Shown: one piece after another, positions 44,928 to 58,674 of the stretch
How positions within the stretch are numbered: position 1 is the stretch's first letter
Layout of the letters: every line of letters starts with the position of its first letter
Assembly (NCBI GenBank): GCA_963169105.1
Contig: OY720637.1
Span: 54,892,964 to 54,956,963 of the forward strand
Source of the DNA: Ceriagrion tenellum
Taxonomy: Eukaryota > Arthropoda > Insecta > Odonata > Coenagrionidae
DNA length: 64,000 nucleotides
Direction: 5' to 3'
The notes under the pieces: model-generated
The model's input: only the letters and a program-made list of their open reading frames with translations
Told to the model about the DNA's origin: nothing
Database searches by the model: none
Translations under genes and position numbers: made by a program

Positions 44928-46802
44928 AGAAATTTCCCAACCAGAATGCTCTAGTTTGAGCCGGGTAAGTTTGACGCTTCAACCTGAGGTTGATATATTA
45001 TTAAACGCCCCTCGTATGCCCATTACCGTGGCGTCCTTTCCATGTAAATTCCACTCCGGTAAAATATGTATAGGAATATGGAGAATAGACCGTCCACTTT
45101 TCATGAGGTCCCCAGAGCCCCTTCATAAAGGTCCCCTCTCCCTAGCTTTATACGCAGGAACCTTCCGTTCCTCGAGGCAAAGCCAGGAGTTTTGATTTCC
45201 CGGCGGCGAGGAACACCGGATGGGATGCGGGGGCGAATGAGGTAGGCGTGGTGAAGGAGGCTCACCTCATGAGAGAAGGAATACAAGAAAGTATTCCCGA
45301 GAGCACTTATTCATTCCAGTTGATCTGGGGCGACTTCGGTAGGTTGGACACGTTGGAATGCCCTCCCCACTCGCCATATTCCCACGTGCCCGATTTCCTT
45401 GCGCTTCCGTTTTCCCCCTACCAAGTCCCTTGCGTACTGTCTTAAAGGAGGCGGTTATAGGTTGCTCCCAATCCTTCAATTTTTTCCTTAATACCTCGCT
45501 GTGACTCAGTAATTCGGGAACACGGTGGAAATTTTCATCTGAATTTCCTTGCACAGCCTGCGGGTGAAAGGCGCTTTACATTTTCATTGGAAATCAATGG
45601 TTGCGCACATTTGCATGAAACGCAGCTTGCGTCATTTTTCTCGGTGGCCACCGAGGTTTTACACTTCGGAAGAGGTTGGATTTTAACATCATCAGAGCGA
45701 AATTCGGTGGCATATACTCAGAAGACCCTTTTTAATGGAAAGGTTCGCAAAGTTGTGGAATATTTGCTCACAATGTTTACGTGAATCGCGCTCTTTAATG
45801 GTAGTTTGGCGATATTGGCAATGGCAGAAATTATGTTTATAATTTGCAGTGATTAAGGAGTCTTTGGTTAGAGCCTCCTACGAGCTACTTTCGTATGTGT
45901 CAGTTAATATTGTTAACGCGTTCCACTGCAAGGGTACTCCATGCATGCTCACCCGTGACGATAAATCCATATCCTTGCACTTATGCAACCACAAAGGAAT
46001 ATAAATGTAGACGATTGCATAAGCGCATGGGATCAGTAAATTTAGGAACTACAGCAGTGGTTGCAGTATTTTCCCGGCTTATTTGACTTCGCTAGCCCCT
46101 TTTGACATCTTTTATGTATAATGTGTAATTATTGTATTTGATACCTTGTGTGGGAAATACTTTCACAATAGGTGGGGAGGAGTTTCTGTCGGTTGCTCAT
46201 TTAAAAGTCGGATCTCTGTTGCTGAACTGTCTGAAGCGTCCATTAGGAGAAGAGACTCAAAACTCCGTTTTATCTTGTACGCAGGACTCATACCCCGAAA
46301 TTTTCCGGTGCAAATCAACTTCCGAGTTGCTTGCGGCGATCAGTCCTCCCAACCGTCCGACGACTCTCCTACCACTAAGAAATTCATTTCTCTCGCTGCA
46401 CTTCCCTATTGGGTCAATTCTTTTGAAACGATTGGAAAAACAATTTATGGGAGGCGCAACGATTTCGGAAAAATTGTTAATTCTGAGTGTTTATAGCTTT
46501 ATATCATGACAGTTAAAACGACATTTATTTATGTATATAAAAACGTAGTTGTGAAAAATTGAATTTTTAAAACACTGTTACTTGAATAGTACGAAATTTC
46601 TCAGCTTCAGATTGTTTTGATATGAAACCTTAGTACAAGTATGCTTCCTAGAAAATTTGCTGAGTTTGAAAACCAAACTCTTCTAAAATAAAAATTCTAA
46701 AAATCAAAATTTTGGGGTCATTGAGATTTCAAAATTTGGCTTAGAACTCATGAGGCATGGATAATTCTAATTTGTAAAATACATGTAATTATAGTCCTTA
46801 AC
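44928..46802. other. unassigned DNA, about 1.9 kb
   Basis: Moderately GC-rich at 45000-45470. Frames at 45267-45554 (minus) and 46132-46509 (plus) have no known domain. Confidence 0.4.
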
Positions 46803-46952
46803 ATTGTAACACTCGTTTATTATTCACCAGACTATTTCGTAATGTAACACTAGGTTAATGTCCACCGGACTATTTTAAAATGTAACATTTGTTTAGTATC
46901 CACCGGAATGTCTTAATTTAACACTATATTAATGTCCACCGGAATATTTTTC
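46803..46952 (+). repeat. minisatellite, ~38 bp unit, four copies
   Basis: Copies begin at about 46803, 46841, 46879 and 46915. The shared core is AATGTAACACT, then GTTAATGTCCACCGGACTAT. The period is 36-38 bp and the copies differ at several positions. Confidence 0.85.
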
Positions 46953-49439
46953 ACTTCACATCCAGACAGAAACCCTCACTCTCCACTGTCTCTCGTCTCC
47001 TCTCTCGCGGTCGTCCCCCTCACCGTTTTTCATTTGGGATTGTTTTCTTTGTTTTCACGCTTGGAGATGTTTAACAATCCCCGTTTTAACATCCAATTTG
47101 GCAAACAACTTAATAATTCAAACCAACATATTACCGCAATATATATTGAATCACAGTATCTGTGTTATTGTAATAGGCGACACCAAACATTTGTCAACCA
47201 AACTATACTAAACCAATTGTTTTTTAAACCAAATTAAACCAAAGCTGAAAAAAGAAATGAATGTCGATTCTTGTAAATTCATAAAAATGGTCTGCACCAG
47301 AAAAATGGCTGCCATATTGTAAAAAGTTTACCAGACCCCTTAATATTTTTTGAAAATAAAATGGTCAGGCTACCAGTGTTCTTCTACAACTTCTGCTACA
47401 ACTTCGTATGAATTGACTCCTTTGTTTTTTGCTGGCCTTGCTCTTAAGTCTTAGCCGCACTCTATTATAGCCTCACCATGGCGTGGGATGGAAAGGAGCT
47501 AGCTCCCTTTTTGTACCATCCAGGTTATTCACGAGGCTTTACCACAAAGTTCTATTCGGACCCGGAACTAAAGGTCGGCTCTCGGTGATTTCCTCATTAC
47601 CGCTCCCACTGTGCTCGGCTTCCGGCCCTGCTTTGTATCAACTTTGCCCCCCCTTACCTTCTCTACCTCATCCCCCCTACGTCTTCCGGTTGATTCGTAT
47701 GGTGTCCCCTAACAGTTCTTTAGTCTCCTTCTTGGTCGAGGGGGATTCAGGGAGTTCATTCTGGTCGGTCCTTTCCTTAAGTATCCGGATGTCTTCCAGG
47801 CGACGATTATTCAGTGATAAAAATAAATAACCCGGTGCCGAGGGAGGGACAAAAAAAGCTCGGGGCAAGAAGGCAGTGGTAGGGGAGTCGGAGAAAAATG
47901 AGAAGTTTCTTATTCTTCCGCTACTTCTGGTCTTAATTATTTTTATTTTGTTCCTTCCACTCCGGGTATCGTAACTCACTCCGCCTTATTTTACGATTTA
48001 ACGTCCCTCCGCCGCATGCGGTATTACTTGTGCGTCAGAATTAGTTTAGATTCTGTTCCAGAGGCATTAACGCAATGGCGAAATAAAATTCGAAATATTG
48101 TGGTTTCATAGGTTAAAACATCTTCAACAAAGGTTTGAGTACTCTAGACGTATCTTTCTAAGTTTATTTTTATAATTTAAGTATTAAGCCCTCATTGTTT
48201 CTAAAGCTTCCGCATTTTTCTTATCTATCGGTATTTTTTGGGTTTTCCTTTGAACGCGTTGAACTATTTTTTGTGGAAGACCCTTTTACCTGTTGTCCAA
48301 TGGACCTAATCAGACGACCGGTTAAACCCGACTGGAATTCTGGCGAAACGGTCGTCCACAAAAATGGTTCAACGAGGGGAGAACCCAAAAAATATCAATA
48401 AATAAGACCTCATACATACCCATGTGTAATTGCAGGCTTTTTTGGTGAATAGAATGAACGAGGAGTGCTCAGTTTTCGCACTGGACTTTCGCACAGTTTT
48501 CGTCAGGTTCTACATAGCTTCGGACGTTTCAGCGAGACACTCCCTGATCTTCATCAAGGTTCCAGAAATTCAATGCAAATCCTTCATTTCATCCACCTTA
48601 TATACCTTACCGCTGGGTGGTCAAGTGGCCCATGATTGGCTCCGCGTTATGTTTTCGTCGTGACAAATCCATTGACATTCGTGTTCTCCGCCTCTCTGTT
48701 TAATGAAATAATACCACATTTTACTCCCCCTGTATCCTGTGTCCTTATTGAAATGATTACTGTGAAGCCAGAGATGTATAGATTCCTTGCTATTGCAATC
48801 TCATGGCATTGCAATTGCAATCATTGTCCTTAGGAATTGCACAGGAGTATTGTCTTTTCTCAGTGAATGGAGTGGTTTTTCATGAATGTTATGCTGTCAA
48901 TTGTTGAGTTGTCCAGTTGACCAAATCGGAGGTGCCTGCAGAGTTCTTTAATCATGGAAGAGATATGAATCCTATGCAAATCCTCAGGGTATTTTTTCGT
49001 TTGTATTCCACTCGGAAAATTTTTCAAAACGATAACCTTTTCCATAATGATGTGTACAAAAGAGTTAAAGAATAATTAGAGAAAACTTTTGCTCATTTTC
49101 TCATTTTTTCCTTGAGATATTTTGAAAACATTGGTTTAAAATGAATGAAAACTGATTTGTGGTTAAAGATGGTTGTATGTTAGCTCTTGAAGACTATGTT
49201 TTATCATGTTCAAATTTTAAGATTCCTCTCAAAAAACTTCTCCGTTGGTTCCGCGTTACCACAGTTTTGCACATATTTTTAAACTTTTGCCAGCTTCAAT
49301 ATGAGAAATAAAATAATCGACTGTCCAGCAACATTAATGAAGCCAGCTGGTAGAATACTCAATATGATGGATTTAATCCACCGCTTACTTAGTCTCTAAT
49401 CTTAATTTGATTCAGCTGCCTTATTTCCCCCAGGCTCTA
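46953..49439. other. unassigned DNA, about 2.5 kb
   Basis: AACCAA-type short repeats occur at 47180-47240. A pyrimidine-rich, moderately GC-rich segment runs 47480-47860. Three ATTGCAAT octamers lie at 48792-48821. No exon was recognised. Confidence 0.4.
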
Positions 49440-49745
49440 TAAAACGATAGACCCTTACACTCCAGGTTGGTTATTTGAGGAGGTGACCGATAGTTAAGTA
49501 CATTTGCGCCATTAGGGATAGGTCTGCCGATAGATCCCACTCCTTAAGAAAGGCAAAAATGGGGTCCACAGTTGGCTTGCCCATTCAATAGACGGAGTAA
49601 GGCAATTGAAATGCTATCCTCACAGTAACTATGGAGGGATCTGAGTTCCAATTTAATATCTTCGGCACAGTCAGGATTTGCACTTCGACCCTCGAATTGG
49701 GAGAATAGTACTCTAGTTACCCCGTCAACCCGATCTCGGTTACAT
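49440..49745 (-). mobile_element. tRNA-derived SINE (family A), second copy
   Basis: Read on the minus strand, it follows the 15386-15686 element. It starts GATCGGGTTGACGGGGTAAC, then TAGAGTACTATTCTC, a decayed B box, TACTCCGTCT, then a GCGCAAATGTACTTAACTA segment and TCGGTCACCTCCTCAAATA. The two copies are clearly related, roughly two-thirds identical by eye. No target duplication was found. Confidence 0.8.
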
Positions 49746-50589
49746 CCACAATGTATCTAATTATGATTTGATATTTTTGGGACTTGATCCATTCCATATA
49801 ATTGTTTTGCGCTTGACGATGTTGATTGAAACTAAAAACCTGGACTTCGAGTAGTTTGAACGAGATATTACTTCACTTAATATAATACAAATTTTCTACA
49901 TCTTATAGATAATGACATCATGTTTCCAATCATTAAAAAATATCTGCCACTTAAGTTGAATTTGCCCATTTGAATTTTTTAGAAATTAAAAAAAATATAT
50001 TTGTCATTTTACATGGGAGATTGTCAGGTATGCACTACAGAGAGATTTTATGTAAAATAATGAGGAAATTTGAACGAATTGATCTCGGTAGAAAATAAGC
50101 ACTGTTTTGATTGTATGCTTTCTCAACTGTTTTAAACAAATTGTCAATAATTCACAGAATTAGTTTTTACTAAATCGCAAAAATAAATTTATTCGGTTGG
50201 AAATTCTTCATATGACAGCTGAACCTTTTTATTTTAGAGGTCTAGCGGGCACGCCATCGTCAGTGAATAGCGTCACACATTTATCTATTCAAATTGTTTG
50301 ATAAATCGCCGAAAGGGACGCAACTATTCACACACTTAATCCGAAGCGTTACAATCATGTCTAGCGCAGCAACTAAATGGAAAAGCCTCTTATAAAGCAA
50401 ATTTTTCAATGATTTTGAAACGTAGCAAATTTGACTCGTTCGTCCATAGAGGGATACCCGACCTAGGTTTCGGTAAACCTTGATAGTATCAACATTTGCC
50501 GAAGCCAAGGTGGGTTAAAATATTTGCGTGGAAATTTATAAATTATTTTTTGTGATATTGTTATAAACTTTTTCTCGTAATATTTTTTG
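49746..50589. other. unassigned AT-rich DNA
   Basis: Nothing recognised. Confidence 0.35.
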
Positions 50590-51335
50590 CTTTCTGATTT
50601 GCTGCCTTCCTTGCATTTCCCCCATAAGTTATTTTCCATCGCCTCTTCATGCTCCCTTCTTGGAGCCTTTCCCTTCTCCTCTTTCTCCCTCACCCACCAA
50701 TGCTCCTTCTTCTTCCCTATTCCCGCCCCTTGGCTCCTCCATTACGCCACAGCGTCCCCCTCGGATCCGCTCACGCCGCCCCCCCCCTTAGCCGCCCCTC
50801 CCTGCGCCCACTCAAGTGACGGTGACAAATGATTTCCTTTATTCCGCAGAAATAATAACCATCTCTCCTCCCTCTTTCCCAACCCTCTCGCGCGCCAGCG
50901 GATTTTATTGTGTTCCCCTTTTGCTTCCGTTTTCCGCCGCGCCCGTCCCTTCCTTGGGTCGTCTCCTCTCCTCCTTTTTATCCACCTCCCCCAATCCCAT
51001 CGTTTGAGTCTGCCCCACTCCGCCCCCTCTTCTGCTACTCTCTCTCTCCTTCCTCCCCCTCACGCGTCCCTTCGCATGCCCCCGGCCGCCTCTTCCTCAT
51101 CCTCCGCCTTACTCTACCTCACGTTCCCGCCTCTCCTTCCAGATTCTAATGTCCAGATCCAGGGATCCATATTGCCGCCGGGATGAGCGGGAGAGAGAGA
51201 GGAACGCAGTGTGTTTTTGTGTGCGTGTTTGTCAGCGTGTGTTTTAATGCGAGACCGCATGAAATTCCCGGGAAAACGGAAAGCCCTCCTTCCCCATCTC
51301 CCCGCCGCCCTGTGTCATCCCGTCGTAGTTTCAGC
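50590..51335. promoter_or_regulatory. GC-rich polypyrimidine island
   Basis: Strong C/T bias on the plus strand, with a run of C at 50780-50789 and many CpG, switching to purine and GT-rich sequence at 51180-51245. Overlapping frames are low complexity. Possible promoter or open chromatin by composition only. Confidence 0.3.
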
Positions 51336-54300
51336 TTGGGATTTGACGGCGATGTAACGTGTTGACCACGGAGATCCCTGTAATTTCACTCCAAGTGCAT
51401 ATGACGGGGAGAGGGCGGAAAAAATATTCGAGAAACCACTACGCAATTTGGCTAGATTAGGTTGAACTAATGTGTGCCACGGTAAAAAAATTACATGCAA
51501 CATGCTTACATACCCACTACGCCCTTCCTTTTCGGGGCAGACATAGTCAAATAAATCAGCTCTTGCCGTTAGCCCCAGTAAGATATCTTCCCTTTAATAA
51601 TTCCCTCCATAATGTCCTGTCCTTACGAACCTCTTTCCATTCTCTTACTCTCATGAATTTTTTCATACACTCTCATCTATTCTTAAGACTCCTAATACTT
51701 TACTTAATAATTCTCTCATTTTCCTTTACTTATTTTCTCAGAAAAATCATGAACGATCCAACAGCTAATGACATTTGTTGATGCAATAAAATAAATAACT
51801 ATCATCACCTGTACGGCACAATGTAACGGTACGGTAACAATGCGGATTTAGAAAGAGGAGCGTTTTTAAGTCCTTGCAGCTGTAGGGCGCCCCTCTTCAA
51901 TCAAAATTTTGCAAGCATTAAACTTGTTATAAAAATCCTAAAGTTTATTATAATCATATTCGGTATTGATAATTTCTGTTTCCGTTGTCAGGTTTCCCTA
52001 GGAATGAAGTCCCAGTGTCTATGGGGAATTGCATAAAATGAGAGGGCCGTCTGCATTCCCTTCTTGATAAATTTTGGCACCCTCCGCAACATTTTTGCGG
52101 GGAATCAAGGGTACCCTTACCCTCCAGTTACACCGCCGATCAAGACAACGGGATAGTGATTATAAGGTCGATTAAAATAAAAAAAATTAAAGGAGCAACA
52201 ATAGAAGCTACGCAAGTGGAAAGTGATCGGGGTTTCATTCTTCAAGTGGCCTTTGAGTAATTGATTGAATATAATGGTTGGGGAGGAGAGGAGTCTAGGA
52301 AAAGAAATTTTGAGAATAATGAGTCAAATTCGAAGGTAATTGGTGAAATAAGGATCGGTCAGTCAGGCGAAGACAGAATTACGGACTGATATACTCTCAA
52401 TTCTTAGCCCTGACTTGGGAAAACCATATCACGGCGGAAAATAATACGACATAGTATTAATCCTCAAAAATGTAAATACACTGATCAAGATTTCGACTAT
52501 TCAGTCATTTTTAAAGGTGACCAGAAGTTTACCACGTGCTCCTAAAGTAAAAATGTTTAGGTAAAGAGGCAATAAGTGAGTGTGTAAAGTAATTTGTATT
52601 GAAGGGGCTACCATCGAACCCCTGGTTACCTTGAAAACAACTAAATATTTGAAATTCTGGTCAATTTACTAAACGTTTATGTGGAATCTTACCCGGTTAT
52701 ATTCGCTAGTGAATTGCATGGATTAATGAGACTGAGAAATTTTCCTAGATTACTCAAGGTAATATGAGGGGTGCGAAACGATGATGCGTCACCCCACATT
52801 TATGTCAATGAATTTTCCCTCATTATGAAGAAATATATCTTCTTTTTCCAAGCCTATCAAAACATCAACCGCATATTTTTTCGAAGGATTTGCTAAAAAG
52901 TACAAGCCATTTTTCTTGAGATTTGACACGGCACAGGGGCATTAACAAATGAAAATAATAGATCTCATCAATGATTAAGAGGTGTGTAGTTCGTACGCTT
53001 GTTTGATACATTGTAGAAATTTATATAATTATCGCCTGATAACTTCTAATAAAATTTTAAAAATAAATACGGTGGTAAAAGCATTGTCAGTGTATTACGC
53101 GAAACCAATCAGTCAAGTTCAAGCCTAAAACATGTACGCATATATGAAAGTAAATACGGCGATGTTAGATCATTAGAAAAGATGGTGTGTATGCATCATT
53201 AGCACTACTACATTAATGCTGTGATTTTTAAACTATCTAAAATTTAAAAATAAAATTCGAACTACATCTTTATAATCACTAGAGAGAAAATATCGCTCTA
53301 ATTACCTTGAAAGATTTAATCGATAACCCTCCGTTGAAGTGGAATCGTATAAAATTAGGTGTCATTATTTACTGGGTTTCCTGAGAAATGAAGCGTGCAA
53401 CAAAAATAAGCACCTCTAAATGTGAAATGTCTTATATCTTACGGCATTTTAGCTGTATTTTTGACGTGAACCTTGCAGATCAATTGTGGTAGTTCTTAAA
53501 TTCAAAGCAGAAGTTCTCTTATCTTGAGAAACCCATCTTATTAATCTCGCAGATCTTAATAAAGCATTGGAAATAAAAAGTTTTAGAATGTGTGTATTTT
53601 TCCCCTATGATCCATGTAGAAAATTGAATTGTTTATTTTGTGTCTTATATCGTCGTCAATGCTTGTTGTTTGGTAAGAATTATCTTTGCAACAGTCGTAA
53701 TAAAGCAAATGTTCGAGCGTGTTGAATGTCTAATTGAAAAATAAGGAGTGGGTATTTATATAGTATTTCGAAAGAAGGCAGGCAAAATATAATTTTTTGT
53801 TTTATAGTTTCTCTAGTATAATATTCAAAGAATTAACCATAAATACAGTTGAGAATTCCAACATTGTTTGACCACCTTGAAAAATTGATGAACGTCCCTA
53901 CGGCAGTTGTTGTGGAATTTATCTCCTGCGCTATCAATTAATATACTAGCGGGTTCGCCAATTTGGCTCAAATCTTCTTGTATCATTCAGTTTTCAAATT
54001 TTAATATTAGCAAATGAGTCAGACAAGTCATTTTAGGATTTCGTCGATCGCGTCTGCTTTTCCATTTTAAACGTGTCTCTTCATATAATTTCATTGTTCA
54101 TCGCCGAATTCTTCCTATCTTTCTTCATCATCCATCATTTTCTTGCTTTTCTGACGTAAAAATTATGTAACTCTCTTCATAATCCTCTCGCTTTGAATTG
54201 TAAATATCCATCTGCTTATTTTCCGTTGTTCTACTTCCCTATACCATTTTCCTATTCTTTTATATATGCCATGTATTTAATTTGATTGCACTACCTTATT

Positions 54301-54879
54301 TTCTATACCATCGGTCGAAGTTCTACTCCGTTTCTCCATCACACTCATCCGCCCTCATCCAAAAACCTTCTTGAATTGGAATTATCTACGCACAGAGTTC
54401 AGATTCGCTCCTAAATGGGACGCACTATAATAACTTTTCCTGTCGGAACAAATAACATTATCGTGGCTACATAAATGTTCGTTTTGAGGCTTTTTCATTG
54501 CCGTATAATTATTTCGCTGATGCCTTTCTTCCGATGTTTTAACTGGACCCATCGTCTTTTTTATCACATACGTCATCTCCTGTTATATTCGTGGCTTTTG
54601 TTCGTTTGATTAGGGTTTTTTACAGAAAAATCATTTGAATAAGTTAATTGAATGCTTTCAGAACTCGGTTAGTGGCATGAAATCCTTACACTAAATAAAA
54701 AAAATGAGCACTTCGTAAAATCCTCCAAAATATTTCATGATTTTATACCAGTTTTTGATTTTTTACCTACTTGTAAATGCGTGAATAGTAGAAACTTGAA
54801 AAGGAAAAAATAAAATGTGTGTAGATTTTGCCATGTTATTTTTATATTTGACTGGGTGTCCGTCTAAGCACCGTGAAAT
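51336..54879. other. unassigned AT-rich DNA, about 3.5 kb
   Basis: No gene or repeat family was recognised. The stretch looks unique. Confidence 0.45.
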
Positions 54880-56245
54880 TTTCAACCGCCATGGGCCATG
54901 ACATTTTGGATCGCCCATACATTTCCGTCCCTGACATATGACTCACTCGCTTCGCATATTGGCCATGATTTCAGCAAGATTGAGAAGCGTCGGTTTTGCA
55001 CCACGACCCGGCAAAATGCACGAATTTAGCTCCGGCTCTCGGTTGGGTTTTTGGCGCCCCTTTGTCATTTGGAATATGCAAAACGCGCCCGTATAACTCA
55101 GGGTTTGTGCCCTACCATACTAGATATTGATTGCTTCCCCGGTCAGGAAGACAGTTCTGGCACTCTATAATCTCCTCCAACGACGGCACGGACACAAACT
55201 CGCGCGATGAGAGATTGTATACGTACGTATGTATGTATGACGCGCGCGCGTACGGTCAGTCGTTTGTCGTTATGGCCATTGCACATATTGGCGGTAGTTA
55301 ACGCCCGAGCCTTCCTTGTGATAGTGCATCCATATGATCACCGCTCCGTCCAGGGAGGGTTGGAGGGCAGCGGGAATCGTGTTGGATGTGAGGGAAGATT
55401 CTCTGTAGTGGGGTCGTGTGAGCTGTATGTATATATTTGGTGGGGGAAGGGGTTAGGGTTACAGGGATGAGTGTGTGGTGTGTGACGGGGTCAAACCGAG
55501 ATTGTCGCCGGCGACTGAAGCTCCCTCTTCAGGGACAGCTCCCCCTCCTTCCGCCCCCTGACTCCACTCCGGTCACAACACTTCTTTCCTCCCCACTCTC
55601 CATCCTCCTCCACAAATACCCTTCCCCGTACCCTAAACCCTGATACGGTCCGTCCAATGCCCTTCCCTCTTTCGTAGACCCTTAAAGCCCATCAACAACC
55701 AACACATTCCTCCCCCACTCAACTCATACACATCCAGGCAGTTCGCACACCAATTTGATGGAACAGAAGGAAGGCGAGCAAGGCGATGGGCGAGGCTTAA
55801 CCCTGCGTTATGACGCCGTTAATAAAGACCGGTGGTGCCAACTTGGCGGATTGCCTCCTACTCCTACTCATTCTCTCCCTCCCTCACTCCCCCTACTCCT
55901 CCCCTCAAGAGTTCCGACCCTTAAAACAACCCCTCCCCCAATGCCCGCAATTCCGTGTACTATAACCCCCCCTACCCTTTCTCCAAGTTGCAGGGGACAG
56001 TCCCCCTTTACTCCTCATCCTATTCCGTAGCACGTCGCCCTCGTCTCTTCCCCTCATACGCCTCCTCGTTTGAGTCTTTCCTTTTTGTTTTCTTTTGTTT
56101 TATTATCATTATTATTATTTATTTTCCCTCCGCTGTTCCAATCGCTCTGAATGTGAACCGAGATATGCTTTCGCAATTTAATTTTTTGCTCCCTCTTCTC
56201 TTTTCTTCGGTCCTCCGCATGCCATCGCTCAACGAAGTCTTCCAA
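54880..56245. promoter_or_regulatory. GC-rich island with polypyrimidine tracts
   Basis: 54880-55090 is moderately GC-rich with a GGAATATGCAAA string. 55210-55260 holds GTATGTATG and CGCGCG alternating runs. 55440-56000 is strongly C/T-biased. Frames at 55207-55470 and 55755-56251 have no known domain. A regulatory role is inference. Confidence 0.25.
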
Positions 56246-56689
56246 ATATAACTGGCTTGGCATCTGGTTTGTATCAGATTCTACGCCATATGCCGTAGTT
56301 TTATGGCATGTAATCATAGGTTATGTCCCTAGGCGGAGGAATCTCATTGTTTGTTCTGGCAACGACGTTTGCAGCAATGCGTAGCGACCGCTAGAGTCGG
56401 TGATGGTTATGAGCCGAGAGAGTTACAGAAAAAAAGACATTCGTGAAGATATGAGGATTTTGAGCCATCGATGGTGAGACAGATGCTTAATTTTAGACGT
56501 TGTGGAACTCAGTTATATTTTAAAGTAGTTTGAGCGACTCATTTTTGTAGTCATAATGGAGACCATATTTGAATTTAGCGCTTAAATTTCAGCAGCTGTA
56601 AGAAAGATTAAGGAGAATTTGTAATATTTATTGCGCAATAATGAACTACCATGTAACTGAAAATATAAATAATAAAATAAATGTACTTT
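56246..56689. other. unassigned DNA
   Basis: Nothing recognised. Confidence 0.35.
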
Positions 56690-56778
56690 AAAACCTGTAT
56701 GAAGCGACCACCGATAGGTCCACTGAAAAATAGTTGTTAAGAGGGGTGGTCGTTCGACCGGGATTCAGTTTCTTGGAG
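56690..56778. repeat. fragment related to the 30.7 kb MITE
   Basis: The stretch AAACCTGTATGAAGCGACCA leads to GTCCACTGAAAAATAGTTGT, GGTGGTCGTTCGAC and TTCAGTTTCTTGGAGTACAT. The order matches 30723-30820. The terminal CAGTG is absent. The fragment runs directly into LINE sequence. Confidence 0.7.
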
Positions 56779-57390
56779 TACATATTCTGCAAATGAACGG
56801 GCGGCGACTTTTATCTCTATTTTACCTTCAATGACGTTCTGCACAAATCCATTGTGTCTCGGAATATGTCCAATCCATCTGGTTCTTCTTTTCTCCATGG
56901 TGTTCCGTATGGTCCTTTCCTCTTCTAATATTCTGTACACTTCATAATTTCTTATTTTTTCCATCCATTTTATCTTCAGCATCATCCTTCAACACCAGAT
57001 TTTGAAGGCTTCTAGCTTTTTCTGGTCAGCTTTTCCAATGTTGGATGCTTCCGATCTATAGTATGCTACGCTCCACACGAATGTTTTCACATGCTCTTTC
57101 CTGGTTTGTAGTATCTTCTTTGAGCACAGCAGCTGTCTTTTTCCCATGAACGCCTTCTTAGCTTGGGCTATTCTCCGCTTGATGTCCGCTGTACTTCTTC
57201 CGTCCCACGTGATAGTACTTCCGAGATTGGTGAAGAAATCCACTTGCTCTAATTTCTCTCTTCTCAGGGTGACCTCTACAATCAGCTTCTCTCGTCCGCA
57301 TGCTAGGATTTTAGTCTTCGTCTAATTTATTTTCACGTTGTACTCTTAGAGAACTTGGTCCATTACTTTTAGTGACCTTTGAGGATCGTT
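56779..57390 (-). pseudogene. LINE ORF2 thumb and C-terminal fragment
   Basis: The minus-strand translation from 57390 runs DPQRSLKVMDQVL, then EYNVKIN and TKTKIL. It continues with QVDFFTNLGSTITWDGRSTA, KKILQTRKEHVKTFVWSVAY, MMLKIKWMEKIRNYEVYRIL and RRTRWIGHIPRHNGFV. This is the same domain order as in the 1550-2252 insertion. One stop lies between 56986 and 56990 and several others lie further upstream. The catalytic core is missing. Confidence 0.8.
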
Positions 57391-57520
57391 GCAAATCCCC
57401 TCCTCTTACGGCATTCATAACTCTGTACTCTACATCTTCTTAGTTATTCACTTCTTATCCATTCTCTCCACGTGCCCAAACGAACGAAGCATACTAATTT
57501 CGTATGTGTCCATTACTGAA
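57391..57520 (-). pseudogene. second LINE C-terminal scrap
   Basis: The minus strand reads MLRSFGHVERMDKK and ITKKM, the pattern of the RWFGHLERMDESRITKEI stretch in the 58.6 kb LINE. It therefore comes from a different LINE family than 56779-57390, placed end to end with it. Confidence 0.55.
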
Positions 57521-58596
57521 ACCTTCCTCCCACATTCTTTTATGACCGACCCTCATTCCTAAGCCTATTCATACTACTTTTGCTGTTAACATTTCGAAGA
57601 CACCCCCTATTCAACTTCGTTTGGCCTTTGCTGTTATTCTCATCTTGACATACCCTGATTTTGTGGCTATATTATACTGTCCAAAGGGAAACACTTAAGT
57701 ACACTGGATTTTAATGGCTATCACTCATCACCATATATGACGAACGTGATACCACCGACCTTTCTACAGGTATTCGCCCACCTTTTATTGTTTCTATATG
57801 CCCTTTCTTGCGCATATTTTTAATCATTTATTAAATCGAATAAAACAAGGATCTGGCAGTGAAAACAGAAAACTGATTCAATCACAGATGCTAGTTAGGG
57901 CGGGGCGAGATTTTTAAAATATTTTATTTAGCTATACATGATCAAGTGGCCCAAAGTGGATCTCGGTCAATATTTTACAATATAATAGCTTTTTGCGAGG
58001 TTTTTGAAGAGAAAACCATATTAATTGCAGTGATTAACGTTAATTTACCTGCCATTAGTTAATTTTATTAGGGTAAAGAATTTATTTTATCCCTTCTTTG
58101 AAGAAATTTTTTCTTCATCTTTCAATTAGGACAGGTGACCATAGAGTTGCGTGGAGCCACGCCCCCTACGAAGCTTGCCCGGTTTACCGGCACTCAGCTT
58201 TGCGTCTCGGTCTTATTAATTATTTTTCTGCGGAAATCTGTCCTTCTTTTATTCTTAAACGTGCCATTTAAATATAGAATGCATTTGGTTGAATTTGCTC
58301 TCTGAGAGTTGGTAATAATGGTAACCTCACTTAGTATTTTCACAAAAAGTTTATTTTAGAATGAATTTCGGATCAGATTCGTTTCAATGATTAGCATTCA
58401 TGCTTAAAATCAATACACTAGTACTTTTATTGAACTTATTAATATTTGAGCTTTGCCAGTAAAAATATTTATTTTTTTGTTTGTGGTCGTTAATTGTCTG
58501 GGAAAATTACAGAGGGTGCGGAAGCTTGAGAAAGACAGAGGTTTGGCATTTTACTTATGTAAATGTTAATTATGTTGGTAATAATATGGTTAAACA
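57521..58596. other. unassigned AT-rich DNA
   Basis: Nothing recognised. Confidence 0.35.
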
Positions 58597-58674
58597 ATCT
58601 TTGGTACATAATAAATAGGTTTTTCTATAGTTAATACTTTTTCTTAAGTACAAGTTAGTATCCCCTAGATTGCT

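Noticed and set aside
46132..46509. 125-residue plus-strand frame
   Set aside because: No known domain, with a second overlapping frame (46146-46496) of similar length.
48518..48560. Hammerhead-like motif on the minus strand (TTGATGA...GAAACGTC)
   Set aside because: The CTGANGA core is interrupted by an extra T and no helix I pairing was seen.
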